This document shows, piece after piece, positions 1 through 10,779 of a stretch of 64,000 bases of DNA; within the stretch, counting starts at the first letter, position 1, and each line of letters begins with the position of its first letter. Location of the stretch: positions 1 through 64,000 of the forward strand of contig JAGFNQ010001175.1 of assembly GCA_024364735.1 (NCBI GenBank), in the 5' to 3' direction. Origin of the DNA: Boesenbergia rotunda (taxonomy: Eukaryota; Streptophyta; Magnoliopsida; Zingiberales; Zingiberaceae). The notes below the pieces were generated by a model that worked only from the letters and a program-made list of their open reading frames with translations, was not told where the DNA came from and made no database searches. Both the position numbers and the translations under genes were made by a program.

Positions 1-1853
1 TGCCAAAATTTTGCAAAGATTTGGTAATTATCGATCACATTGAATCGTGTTCATTTTCCAATGTACTGAGGTCCTACAAGGGATACTTAAATTTACACTT
101 GGAATCAATCCTTGTGTACCAACTTTATCTGCAATGAGCGTCCCATAATAAGGAATATTCAACTCAATCTTGGTCTGTTTTTTCTATATTATAGGCTTAC
201 AGATTTTTAAGCCCAATAAATCTTTTTGTGATCAGCATTTACATTAAAATTTAATAACCTATTTACGCAGTTGTGGAAGTAGGTAATTTTCTGTTTTTGT
301 GTGCTATGGAGAACAAGCCACTCACTCACATATTCATCTTGAGTGACACAACACAGCAGACAAACAAAGATACAATCCTCAGGGTTAAGATGCACAAGAG
401 GAAACTAGAAGTGCTTGGATTTACAGAGTATAGGATACTTCTTAAGCACCTGTGTGGTGGTACTATCTAATTTTCCAATTTCTCTTTATTTTCTGCAGCA
501 TAAACTATAAGCCTCAAACAACGAATAGCAAGAACATGACAGTCCTATATGATTAATCAATATTTTTAATGTAAGCACTAGTAGTTTAGAAGGATCTGTA
601 AAGGTAATTTTCCCTTAATATAAGATTAAGTAGTCTACCAGAAAACCTGGTCAGATAGAATATAACCATTAATACATTTCCTAATGACATATTCAGGCAC
701 TATAGTTAAAATTTTCAAGATCTAACATAATCTCAGTATTTATAACTTTATGTCCATGGTTGCAGGATGACTTCTAAACCAGAAAACCTCCCATAGAGCT
801 AATAAAGCAAAGCAAACCAAAAAAATAAAAATAAAGAAGACAACAAAAGGACAGGGTAGTTAAATGGACTAACGGAGTATATTGTCAATTACATGAGTAG
901 CTGTCAATTTGGGTTGGGCCCGTCGAATTGGCCCGCCCCGCCAATCAATTTAAGCGGGTTGGGTTGGAATTTAAGCAACCCAAGCCCGTCGCAGGCCAAC
1001 CCACCTAGGCCCGCGACCCGCACGGGTCGGCCCGCGACAGGCTTGGGTTGGCCCGCTGGTTGAGAATCACATGTTAGTTAAGTTTTATGACAATTTATTA
1101 TCTTTCTTTGTTATTATTTTGAAATAAAAAATAATATTTTTCATCACATGAGTACTTGTTTGTATCCATTTATATTTAAAAAATATATTTCTTAATATAT
1201 TTGATTAATGAAATCTAAATATATGATTTTTTTTTAATTTTTTAAAAATATTTTGATGGGCCCGCGGGTTGGCCCGCCTAACCTACGACCCGCCTTGGAT
1301 TGGGTTGGGTTGGGGATTTTCCAACCCGCCTAGATGACGGGTCGACCCGCCCCGCCCCGCCCCGCCAAATGGCCGGCCCGCCATGGGCCGACCCGCCCTG
1401 CCACGGGTTGGCCTGTTTGACAGCTTATTGTCAATGCATGCCTAATCCCAAAAAAGAAGAGGCCATTCCTTAACTTGTATCCATGGCCAATCAGTCCGCA
1501 TTGAAGAAACCTTAAAGTGTTGCATGATTAGCCATCAACAGAAAATTATTAAAAATAATAAAGACAATATTTTAGCAGAAAAACATACAAACCTCAAGAG
1601 AGTATGAGAGAAGAAAAGATAATGGCTCTAGAAAAATCATGCAGAATTTAGAAACTTTATCAGATAAAATGATACAAAAGAATTTTTGTGTGTGCGAAAT
1701 TAATACAACAATTATACAGGGATTAGTCATTCGGGGAAGATATTGAAAGCAATAAAGTAAATCTTTTAACCAGGCAAAACAGGGAAGAAAAGATAACAGC
1801 TCCAGAAAAAACCATGCATTATCTAATAAAATGATACAGATATTTTTCCATAC
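1..1853 (-). other. CAMTA intron 3 (5' part), with no recognised exon
   Basis: This AT-rich stretch lies downstream of the exon 3 donor (GTATGG). I looked for the next CG-1 exon on the minus strand (CYYAHG and NFQRR motifs) and did not find it, so the intron appears to run past the left edge. It contains the inverted-repeat element at 899-1425. Short ORFs near 207-470 have no recognisable domain. Confidence 0.5.
899..1425. mobile_element. MITE-like element with terminal inverted repeats in CAMTA intron 3
   Basis: About 0.53 kb. The ends are inverted: AGCTGTCAA followed by GGGTTGGGCCCG on the left, and the matching CCAACCCG...TTGACAGCT on the right. Both ends are rich in GGCCCGCC/GGGCGGG runs around an AT-rich core (about 1080-1255) that codes for nothing. 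Near-identical direct repeats TATTGTCAATTACATG (880-895) and TATTGTCAATGCATG (1426-1440) flank it and look like a long target duplication. Superfamily not assigned. Confidence 0.6.
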
Positions 1854-3632
1854 CTTAAGATGCTCATGCCCTTCACGAACTGTCTTTCCATTTGTCTTTT
1901 TCCGCCACAAATGTCCGTCATTACGGAAGTAGCGAAGCACCCTGCGGTTGAAAAGGAATAAAGAACCACCTATCAAGAAAAACAATAAAATCAAATCAGA
2001 CCAAACTGAAATATAGAAGAATGCAAATCCTAATTAAGCACAATTAATAGTTTTCAATTACTAGGTGGCTTTTGAGGGGGTCTCTCTGTTATCTTAAGTT
2101 TCTCATGATTTTGCAGAATATACAGAACTTCTACAGGCTTCAACCATCGTATCTGACCTTCTTGGTTCAACTTATTTATATCAAAATCTGCAAAACCAAA
2201 TTTTAAAAAAAAATATTAAAGTAGTTCATGCATTTCAATATAGAGATTGCTCCGAAAGCATATAAATAGGGAGGAATTTAAGAAATGAAGAGTTAGAAGT
2301 ATTGAATCACACTTTGACCATGACAGGGGCAAAGAAAAAACAAAAGAAGAATCATAAAGTGTATCTATAAACAGCATATTTGAAGTGATATGCCTGATCT
2401 AGTCAAATTTAGTCAGATATTGGGGCCTACCCAATTGTGCTTTAGGTTGAGGTAGGAACGGATGATGGCACAAATAACCTTGCTGAACAGGAAAACATGT
2501 TGAAACCCCAACATGGACGAATCAATAAAGTGAATTTCCCATACCTGTGGCATGAATCAACCAAGATGCAGGTTAAATCTGAAATTTTCAGACTACCTCC
2601 AAGGTGAACTATTTGCCCATTGATGAACTGAGGTCTGATGGATTGAGATGTGAGGCATTAACATGGCATGAAACACACTAGCTTCCACTCGGAGATGGCA
2701 TGGCGAGGAGTTGCTTCCTACCGAGCTGTCTGATGTCCATGGAAGTTGAAGTAGGTCAATACCAAGTTTTAGCCTACGGTAGAGGTTGAAGTAGGTTTGA
2801 TGGGCACAATGAGTTTTTGAAAAGCTCAGAGTCGAGCTGAATGTTTTTGAAAAGGTCAATATATACTCTTTAAATTATCTCAAGCACTGGGAGTGTATTT
2901 GGCTATGATGATCGTTATTGATACAAACTGTTGAGGAACACATGATATGCTCTTATAAGCACACATGGGTTAGGTTGTTATTGGTCGTTTTTCTTTACTT
3001 CTTTCATACCCTTCATTGGGCATGGGCTAAGACTTATTGGCAGTAGTTATCACACATACAACTCATCATTATAATCAAGTCAGGTTAGCCCCATGTAACT
3101 GGAGTTAGCTACATGGATCTTATCCTCTATAAAATATTAGTTATGTTTGGAATTTGGATCAATTAATTTTTTCTAATTTGTTTAACTAAAGAATTCTTTT
3201 ATATTCCACCACCCCTCGGACCTTCGACTCTAAATAATTCAACTTGATTAACCGTAATATATGTTAGTAAACTTTGAACGTTTTCATACTATCTTAATTT
3301 ATTTTGTTTCACTCTATCATCTATATCGAAGTTAGACGTACTTTCTCCTTTGCTAATAGTATTTAATTTTAAATCTTTCTAGTAATTTCTCAGATGTATC
3401 TTATTCTCATCTATACTATATTTGATTTTTTTTTTCTCGAGTGTTATTTTCTAATTGCCCAACGCACCAATTCATAAAAGAGACCTCTTTAATTTACTTC
3501 TCTTTCCTACTTATTCAAAGGGACCAAGTACAGGCATCAGAAGAATTGTCGTACAAAAGAAAAGGCTTAAAGAAGGCAAGTACAAAAAAGAGGAGCCGAT
3601 CGAAACCCAGAGTCGAACATACCTTGCTGCAT
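1854..3632 (-). CDS. CAMTA: CAMTA calmodulin-binding transcription activator, N-terminal exons (partial)
   Basis: CAMTA proteins are calcium/calmodulin-responsive nuclear transcription factors whose N-terminal CG-1 domain binds CGCG-type sites. Three minus-strand exons are visible: 3623-3632 (ATG at 3632-3630, donor GTATGT), 2062-2187 (acceptor TTTTGCAG, donor GTAATT) and 1854-1969 (acceptor GATAG, donor GTATGG). Splicing keeps the frame and gives a protein starting MQQDFDINKLNQEGQIRWLK; the exon 2/3 junction rebuilds the family motif PPSGSLFLF, followed by RRVLRYFRNDG and GKTVREGHEHLKV. These are hallmark N-terminal CG-1 segments of the CAMTA subgroup that begins MQQGFDI-like. The next CG-1 exon (CYYAHG segment) and the TIG, ankyrin and IQ regions are not here, so the gene continues beyond the left edge. 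No lesion is seen in the exons, so it may be functional. Family recognition is strong; the subgroup is inferred. Confidence 0.9.
2188..3622 (-). other. CAMTA intron 1
   Basis: The intron is bounded by donor GTATGT at the 3622 side and acceptor TTTTGCAG at 2188 on the minus strand, and is 1435 bp long. It holds AT-rich noncoding DNA. ORFs of 65-117 codons near 2593-2859 and 3441-3870 lack recognisable domains and overlap the intron or UTR. Confidence 0.75.
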
Positions 3633-3900
3633 CGCGTCGAACCTCCGAGCAGAAACTCCAGCACAAAGCGGATCAAGGCAGCTCAAACCCTAGAGAAGAT
3701 ACCGACTCCGGAAGAGGGAAGGTCAGCAGCGGGATGCCCCGGTCCAGATACGAATGAAGGCAAAGTGACAAAAAAGAAATTCCCGAGAACATAAACGTGA
3801 AGCGCGTGGAGTTGAAGGAGAGATGGGAAAATAGGGGACAGCTGCAAAGAAACGGCGGAGGCGAGCTCAACGACCACCATCGCTCGCCGTCATGGCGTCG
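3633..3900 (-). promoter_or_regulatory. 5' UTR and promoter-proximal region of the CAMTA gene
   Basis: GC-richer DNA than its surroundings lies directly upstream of the CAMTA start codon, with CT-rich stretches on the minus strand typical of plant 5' UTRs. A GCGCGT motif at 3802-3807 fits the CGCG-box consensus bound by CAMTA proteins. No convincing TATA box was found, so the transcription start is not placed. Confidence 0.5.
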
Positions 3901-5789
3901 GCAAAAGGCGACGCTGCCGGTAGTCCACTCAAGAAAGCACTTGGCTTTTTTAGTCCGTTATTTGTAATGTTTTAAATTTTCAGAGAGAATATAAATTTTT
4001 TTAAATTTTTGCAAAATATTTCATATCTCATTCACATTTTTAAAATAGTCCCATTGTTTTTTGCCAGACTGTAAATTGATTTTGTTTCAATAAATTGCGT
4101 CAGCTACGACAAATGAATAATGACAATTTACACGTTTTCAGGATGACGATGTCGGAGTTGGTCATGTCACCAAACAAAACAAAAGAAAAAACAAATAATT
4201 AATAGTGTTGGATAATATTAAATTTGAGACCGATTAATTTAGTTAAAAATTTTTAATCGAGAAATATTTCTAACGAACGATTCAAAATGTCAACATTTCA
4301 TAATTATAAATTTTATTTAAAAAAATGATTAACGAAGTTTTTTTAATCTCGGATGACTGATCCGGTCTCATGAAAATTTTTCATCGGTCGTCAAAATAAA
4401 TCGGGAAACGCTCACAGTGGACGATTTAAAAGTCCAATGTCCCAAAATTTATATCTCATTTAAAAGAAAAATTCTTATAAACATTCAGTGGCATAAATCT
4501 CATTTAAAGAAAAACAAATGAAGGGGAGTAACAAATGAAATTGGATGCTCTGGGAGTAACAAATGAAGGGGAGAAAAACAAAGTGTCGTCATCATATGTG
4601 AAATTAGATGTACATTTTTGTTTCGATTAAAATCAAATGGACTCCATTCAAAACTAAAATGCCTTAAATATCTTTGATATAGGTTTAATTCAAATTTTCT
4701 GTATTTTTGAATCAGATTTAATGCATAGGGTTCTAACCACAACTAGTCAAAAGATTCGACAGTTGAGCTTTAATGTAAAAACTTACCCACTTTTTTAATG
4801 AAAAATGATATACTCAGTGAAAAATTTTAAGAAAAAACTTAGTAAATGATGTGATATTTTATATACAGTGATCTTCAACGGATTCATCGTATCCCAAGGA
4901 TATAGTATGATTCGAGGCAACGGTCGAAGGTCATCGATGGTGTCCAAACGATAATCAAACATGTGCATATAAAATATTACATTATTCATTTCATTGAGCG
5001 TTTTATTGAATTTTTTTATTAAATGTATCATAGCTCTTTTTTAATTTAGGATTTAACTTTTCTTCACTCAGTGTAGGATTTTTTTTAAACATGTTTTATT
5101 AAGTAACTAAATTTATTTTCATACGTTTGGTCTTATGACAATTTTTTTCTCATTATCTTATTTCAAAAATAGATTTTCTTAGATGAATAATCTTATCATG
5201 TTTTTGTGATATTGCTCTTGGACGAGTATCTATCTTATAAACTTTATTTGTATGAACGAATTTAGGTAAGGGCTATTACAGCCCAGTCATTACCTAAAAA
5301 GTTTTTACTAATTAAGTTTTGTTGCATCCTTTAGTAACGAAAGATTACCATAAATTAAGGATTATAGGATACCCTGACTTTGAATTTTATTTTTTTATAA
5401 TTATTTAGTCATGATTTTCATAATTCCTTTGCCTATAATTTTATTGAAGTCTTGTCTTTTTTTCATAGTCTTTTTTCTATAATTTTTTTTATTATTATAT
5501 ATAAGTTTTGTAGACTATTAGATTTTTTTAACAAAATAAATAAATAAACGAATTGAATAATTGAATACGAAGTTGAAAATTTAAAATTAGATTATGGTCA
5601 AATAAAATTTATTGATAGACATGAAGATAAAGAGTCTATTCAGAGTCTTGATTTAGTAAAGTTATAGTCAATCAATTTTAATGGAGTTAAATCGGTTCAA
5701 TCCGTTTAAAATAAGTTAAAGAATTTTTAAAAATAAAAAATTATTTTCTCTTTATTATTTTCCTTTTATTATCTTTTACTTACTGATAC
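3901..5789. other. AT-rich intergenic DNA between the CAMTA gene and the TE cluster
   Basis: No gene, domain or transposon end was recognised. ORFs near 4500-4742 and 4795-5031 look like chance frames in AT-rich DNA. The stretch presumably contains the distal CAMTA promoter. Confidence 0.4.
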
Positions 5790-6819
5790 TGTCGATAAAC
5801 GGAGAGGACCCTCACTCAGATGACACAATAAGCCCGACGAGTTGCAATGATGTTCAGGATTGGGGCTAGAGGCGGACGAGAAGAACTAACGACTTGGAGG
5901 AACGAAGCTCAGAGTAGGAAGACACATGAAACTATGACGATCATAAGTCAATTTTTCAGAATCCCCTCCTTGAAGCATTAGGCGGACCTTATATAGGGGA
6001 GGGGGAGGACTCCTGTCTTGTCTGGGATGTCTTGTCTCATAAAAATCAATCTTCTGACACGATCCTCTGGTAACCTTAGTTTCCTCGAGGGTTTGACATG
6101 GCCGCCAAAAGATCATTCGCCTGTCCTTACTGTCATTTCTCCATCATGTTTGATATCCAGACCAAACCGGATTATGGCAGAGGTCTATTCTTTATAATAA
6201 GAGAATCTGCAGTATTTCTCTATATCTAAGAGAGTCTAATCGTAATTAAACGACTCTAACTGTATGATCACCTTGTTCCTATTATATAGCTTTGCAAATC
6301 TATCCGGACTTGTCCGATCGGCAATAAGGAGTCACCCGGAGGGGCTCGATAACTCAGCCGCCAACTGTTTTTAGGTGGGCAAGTCGCCTGTGAGCGGGTT
6401 TAGCCGCTCCTGGTGCTCGGTCGTCCGACCGGCCGGCCAGGTATGCCCGACCGGACAACCGGTCATAGGCCACGAGTAGCTCCCTAGAGCGAGGCGGCAG
6501 TCCCAGCGGTAGGGCGAACAAGTCATCGGGTCGGGCATGATCGACCGGGCCTGTCCGCTCGGAATCCAAATACAAGTTCGGTACCCATGTTTTAAGGGGG
6601 TTCCAGGCGCATGTTTGCCCGACTGAAAATTCCCGATTGGATATGGCCGCCCGAGCTCATCCGGCCGGCTACCGCCGACCGGACTATATCCCCTTTGGAC
6701 CCAAGCGCATTCATCTGGCTAGGTCAACACCCTTGTGCGCCCGAACATCTTTTCCCGACCGGGCCACCTACCCGACAGGACTTCCTGTCCAATCGGATGA
6801 CATATCCGGCCAGATCACA
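5790..6819 (-). repeat. 3' LTR of the Tat-like Ty3/gypsy element (minus orientation)
   Basis: The plus-strand ends are TGTCGATAAACGG... and ...CCAGATCACA. A purine-rich tract in the sense strand abuts the right end (6820-6836), as expected upstream of a 3' LTR. Reading on the minus strand, a TATA box (CCCCTATATAAGG, about 5987-5999) sits roughly 200 bp before the LTR end, giving a long U3 and short R-U5. The U3 is rich in CCCGACCGG and CCGGCCGG motifs (6410-6800). The partner LTR is not in the window, so the exact left end (5784 or 5790) is uncertain. Confidence 0.65.
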
Positions 6820-6836
6820 AGCCTCCCCTTCAAGTC
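6820..6836 (-). promoter_or_regulatory. Polypurine tract of the Tat-like element
   Basis: On the minus strand this reads GACTTGAAGGGGAGGCT and ends exactly at the LTR start TGTGATC. This is the usual plus-strand primer position for gypsy elements. Confidence 0.65.
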
Positions 6837-7158
6837 TAGTCGAAGGAGGCGAAGAGTCCGACTGACTAGACTATCCGCCCGGTCGGAACTTCTTGTCATT
6901 ATCTATTCCTATGCCCGTTATAACTTCTGAATCATGATCATTATGGGCTGAATCCTCCATCACATCACCATTTAACGCCCTCGCCACGTGTCCCGCCCCG
7001 AATGGGTCTTCCTGACAATGAGGCGTTGCCTGTCAGGGGCTCGTGCGGCGTCAGGGTGAAATTCTCGAAGCGTTGGTATGGGCGGGAAACCGACGGTCAG
7101 GATCTTATCCCGTCTTTTCATCCCGTGCATCCGACGACCTTCCTGAGTTTTACCATAG
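6837..7158. other. Noncoding stretch between the Tat 3' LTR and the antisense ORF promoter
   Basis: GC-rich, with no ORF of recognised type. By position it is the upstream promoter region of the antisense ORF (CACGTG at 6985-6990, then a TATA box at 7159). Confidence 0.4.
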
Positions 7159-7166
7159 TATAAATA
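7159..7166 (+). promoter_or_regulatory. TATA box of the antisense ORF
   Basis: TATAAATA on the plus strand, about 215 bp before the ORF's ATG at 7381, with a CT-rich leader between (about 7180-7330). It is transcribed opposite to the retroelement's own pol. Confidence 0.6.
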
Positions 7167-7867
7167 CGCGCCTCCTTGTAGACCTTACCTTCTCTATTTA
7201 CGTCTTGCTTTCCTCGTTTCTCCTCTCCACCCTCCGCCCTCTGACCACCGTGCATTCTGGATTTCTATTGTTTCCGGCGACCTTTCGACCACCTGCGTTT
7301 CTTCCTTTCCGGCGACCCAACCCCTAAGTACTCCTTTCCCTTGCCTATCGCTTTATAACTACAGTTTCTGATCTCAACCCAATGGTCGAGTCAACCACCT
7401 CGGTCAGCTTATGGTACACCACCACTATCTCGACCCTAACCCACGACCACCTTGAAACCCTCCGATCGGACTACCAGATCCCAGCCGACCACCACTTAAC
7501 CCTTCCTAGTCACCGCGACTGACCGCACCTACCTCCCCTAGGATATTTCTCTATCTTTAGAGACCATTTATTGGCTGGGTTGAGATTCCCTCTTCATCCT
7601 TTTATAAAAGAAATCTGTAAATATTTTCCAATATCCCTTTCCCAACTGGCACCGAACTCCATTCGGATTCTCTGCGACACTGTAGTTATCTTATCTATAT
7701 ACCACATCCGTCTAGACCCTAAGATCTTCCACTTTTTCTACTACCCCAAAAAGCAAGAATCGGGCAATTTTTTCTTTCAAGCCCGAGCCAAATCGGCCTT
7801 CTTGGATAAGGTCCCCTCTTCTAACAAGGGATGGAAGACCCATTTCTTCTTTGTGAATACTACTCCC

Positions 7868-8878
7868 TATTAGGATCGATCGTGTCCGCTAGAGGGGGTG
7901 TGAATAGCGATTCTTCGGTTGTTCTTGTACCTGCGTTGTTAGTTGCACACGGAAACAATAATAAACAAAACAAACAACGCTAACAAATCAGGTTTTACTT
8001 GGTATCCACCCCGGCCGGGTGACTAATCCAAGAATCCGTCGGTGGATCACTCCCCGGATAACCTCCGACTAGCTCTCGTCGCTCCTTGTGGGTGGAGAAA
8101 CCTCACCACAACACCTTTGACAACCTTGAGCCCAAAGACTACCAACTTGCCTTTAACCAAGACAAGTTTCGTCAAGAAACTCAGTCACCACGAAGTCCTC
8201 TTTAAATAGGACTCGGGGCTGATTTCTCGCTACCAGTCGACTGCCCCCAGGGCAGTCGATTGGTGCCAGCCAAATTCGATCGTTGACACCCTCAACGTTC
8301 GAATTTTCTAGCTCACCAACCACCTACCAGTCGACTGGTCCCAGGGCTGAGACCTTTCTGTGAGTTCCATCAGTCGACTGCCCCCAGGCCAGTCGACCAG
8401 TCTACTCACCCACCTAAGGTTACCCATCCTGAGTGCATTCCACTCCGCACTCAAACCCTAGGATTTCTCGAGTACAATCACACTGTACTCGTACCCTCAC
8501 GACTTAACTGACTCCTCCTCCGTAGCCTCGACTATTGCCTTCGCGCCCTCTTCATCTTCGGCTCCCGTCCCTCGGATGCACGCAAGCCTCCAGCTTGCCT
8601 CTATGTCATCCTTCACGCATGCCTCGAAGTCCGCGCCCATCAGCTCATCGTCCCTGCTCACCAAGGTCCCTCGGATGCGCACGCAAGCCTCCAGCTTGCC
8701 TCCATGCCATCCTTCACCGTACCGAGGTCGTCTAGTCAAGTCCATATGTGTAACCTGTACAACCTACACACTCAACATACACATATAAGTAAACAAGGGT
8801 AAACCTAACTTAAATCCTTTGCCCAAACATCAAAACCTATGGTCACTCCGGACCATCTTAGGGTCGATTGCTCCAACA
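7868..8878 (-). repeat. Element I 3' LTR
   Basis: 1011 bp. In sense it starts TGTTGGAGCAATCGACCC; the far end has drifted to TAATA. Sense order: two copies of a module with hairpin GCAAGC-tggag-GCTTGC, CAGTCGACTG palindromes (8234-8400), TATA (CTATTTAAAG, about 8200-8210), the CTCC-loop-GGAG hairpin (8082-8097), then TTCCG and a C-tract. Confidence 0.9.
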
Positions 8879-10779
8879 ATCTCTCCCTTTTTGATGTTTG
8901 GCAATCCGTTTAAGTTAGGAAAACAAATAGTAATAAAGAATAGCAAAAACAATGCTAAATAAATGCATATGCAATGCATACATGGATCATATCCCAAGGC
9001 ATCCCACACCTAACCCTCCAAGTTAGGAATTTTCACCAAACCGGGCTTTTTAAAGCTTCTCCTAAGCTCCCCTTGCATTGGACTTACAAAGGCTTTTTAA
9101 GAACCTCTTCAAGGTTCCCCTTACGCCAAAAATGGAGCAACCATGCTCCCCCTTAATCTCAATTCCCCCAAAACCTAGGGTTTCTTGCAAAGGTATGTTT
9201 GGTTTCCCAAATTAAACCCAACACTTTTTCCCCTTTGCCTAACATCAAAAAGAACCCAACAATATCTCAATTATTGGTTCTTTTAATTCCCAATGATCCT
9301 AAACAACGTGTACTAACCCCTCATACACTTGTTTCTTATCATTTGGACCAAAGTCAGTTGCTGGATACCCACACCAGCCCTGACCAGTCAACTGCCCCCA
9401 TGGCAGTCGACTGATACTCTGATTTTAGTCTTTTCTGGCCAAATTCAGAATTGTGCCAGAAATTCCACAAGTCTCCAAAAATTCCCAAATTTTGTAGAGA
9501 ACTTTGTGGTACCCATACCTACTTGGAAAAAAATACATTTCACCATGTATCTATCCCCATTCCCAAGTTTGGTACAAAACCCAAAAGTTTTCTTATGAAA
9601 ATTAAGGCAAATAGGAGACAACCTCCCCCTTAACCCATGCCTTCTTCCAATTTTCATTTTCAAAGGGTTACGTTCTACCCAATTTAACACTCTAACACCA
9701 AGTTAGGTTCTACCCAACCTAATAACCAAATTCTTCTCCCTTGGACACCATTAAAGGCATGTTCCCCAAGCACCCTTATCCCTAGTGTCAATAAGAACTC
9801 AACAAAACATTAAACACTCCAAAAGGGTTACAAGCACATTTTCTAGGACATACCCTATCCTAGAAAACTATGATTTGATTAAACTATCACATGTGCTTGA
9901 CTTTTTGATACATTCTTCTACTTTCCTCAAAAATTTGACATTTGTATCAAGTTGAAAATCAATCTAAGAATCCATGTGTTTTTCCAGACTCACACTTATA
10001 ATTTCACACATGGTGTTGTCCTTAATTCTTTTCTCTTTTTCCTATGTATCATAGTATGACAACCTCTCTCTCAACCCTAGACACATATGGAAGCTTCCAA
10101 GGACTTATCATTCAAAAGTCATCCAATGAATTCTAAAACTTCCAAACCATATGATATTCCATCACAAAATCTTATATTCTTACAATCCTTTCCTATGGTT
10201 TCAACTTTTGGAACTTCTGATCATCCACTAGGCCTATTCTACCTCAGCCCTCACTGATCAGGCGACTGCCCAAATGGCAGTTGACTGCAAAAACATACAG
10301 TGTGCATTTTAGCTTGGACCTGTCGACTATCCCCAGGGCAGTTGACTGATACATGATTTTTAGGTTTTCAGGCCGAAATTCAGAAATGCCATAAAAATTC
10401 TACAAGTCTCCAAAAATTCTGAAATTTCGTGGGGAGACTTGTGGGGCCAGTGTCTACTTGGGAAAAATACGTTTCCAAACAAATGTACTCCGGATCCCAA
10501 GATTGTCACGAAACTCAACTTATCCTAAAGTGTATCATTGAAACTCATCCCAAAGTCTAATTGTACTTCTCCATGATGCTTCTTCATACTGATCATAGCT
10601 CATTTAGTACTCAAGTTGCATGGTGTTTACTTATTAAACCGATTTCTCAATTATAATACCATTTTACCTTTTTCTCCCTAATCCCCTTTTAATGTGCAAT
10701 CTAGAATTAAGACTTACCCAAGTCTCCAATCTTTTGGCACATTTCACCTAATTTCTGGGAGAAAACTCTTGAGATCCAT
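8879..10779 (-). other. Element I 3' noncoding region with duplicated CAGTCGACTG cassette
   Basis: No gene. Two related segments (about 9380-9560 and 10255-10500) each carry a CAGTCGACTG-like pair, then a GGTTTTCAGG/GGCC-AAATTCAGAA stretch and AAATTCCACAAGTCTCCAAA-like sequence. Element E (53836-54080) and element A (26185-26345) carry related cassettes. Confidence 0.6.

Noticed and set aside
207..470. Overlapping 62- and 65-codon ORFs
   Set aside because: Considered as the next CAMTA exon or another gene, but no CG-1 motif or other domain fits and the splice context is unclear.
8497..8788. Overlapping 66-94-codon ORFs rich in Pro/Ser (also at 13067-13351, 18134-18449, 25232-25656, 41124-41459)
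   Set aside because: All lie in homologous LTR U3 regions with inverted repeats, which give matching frames on both strands; not genes.
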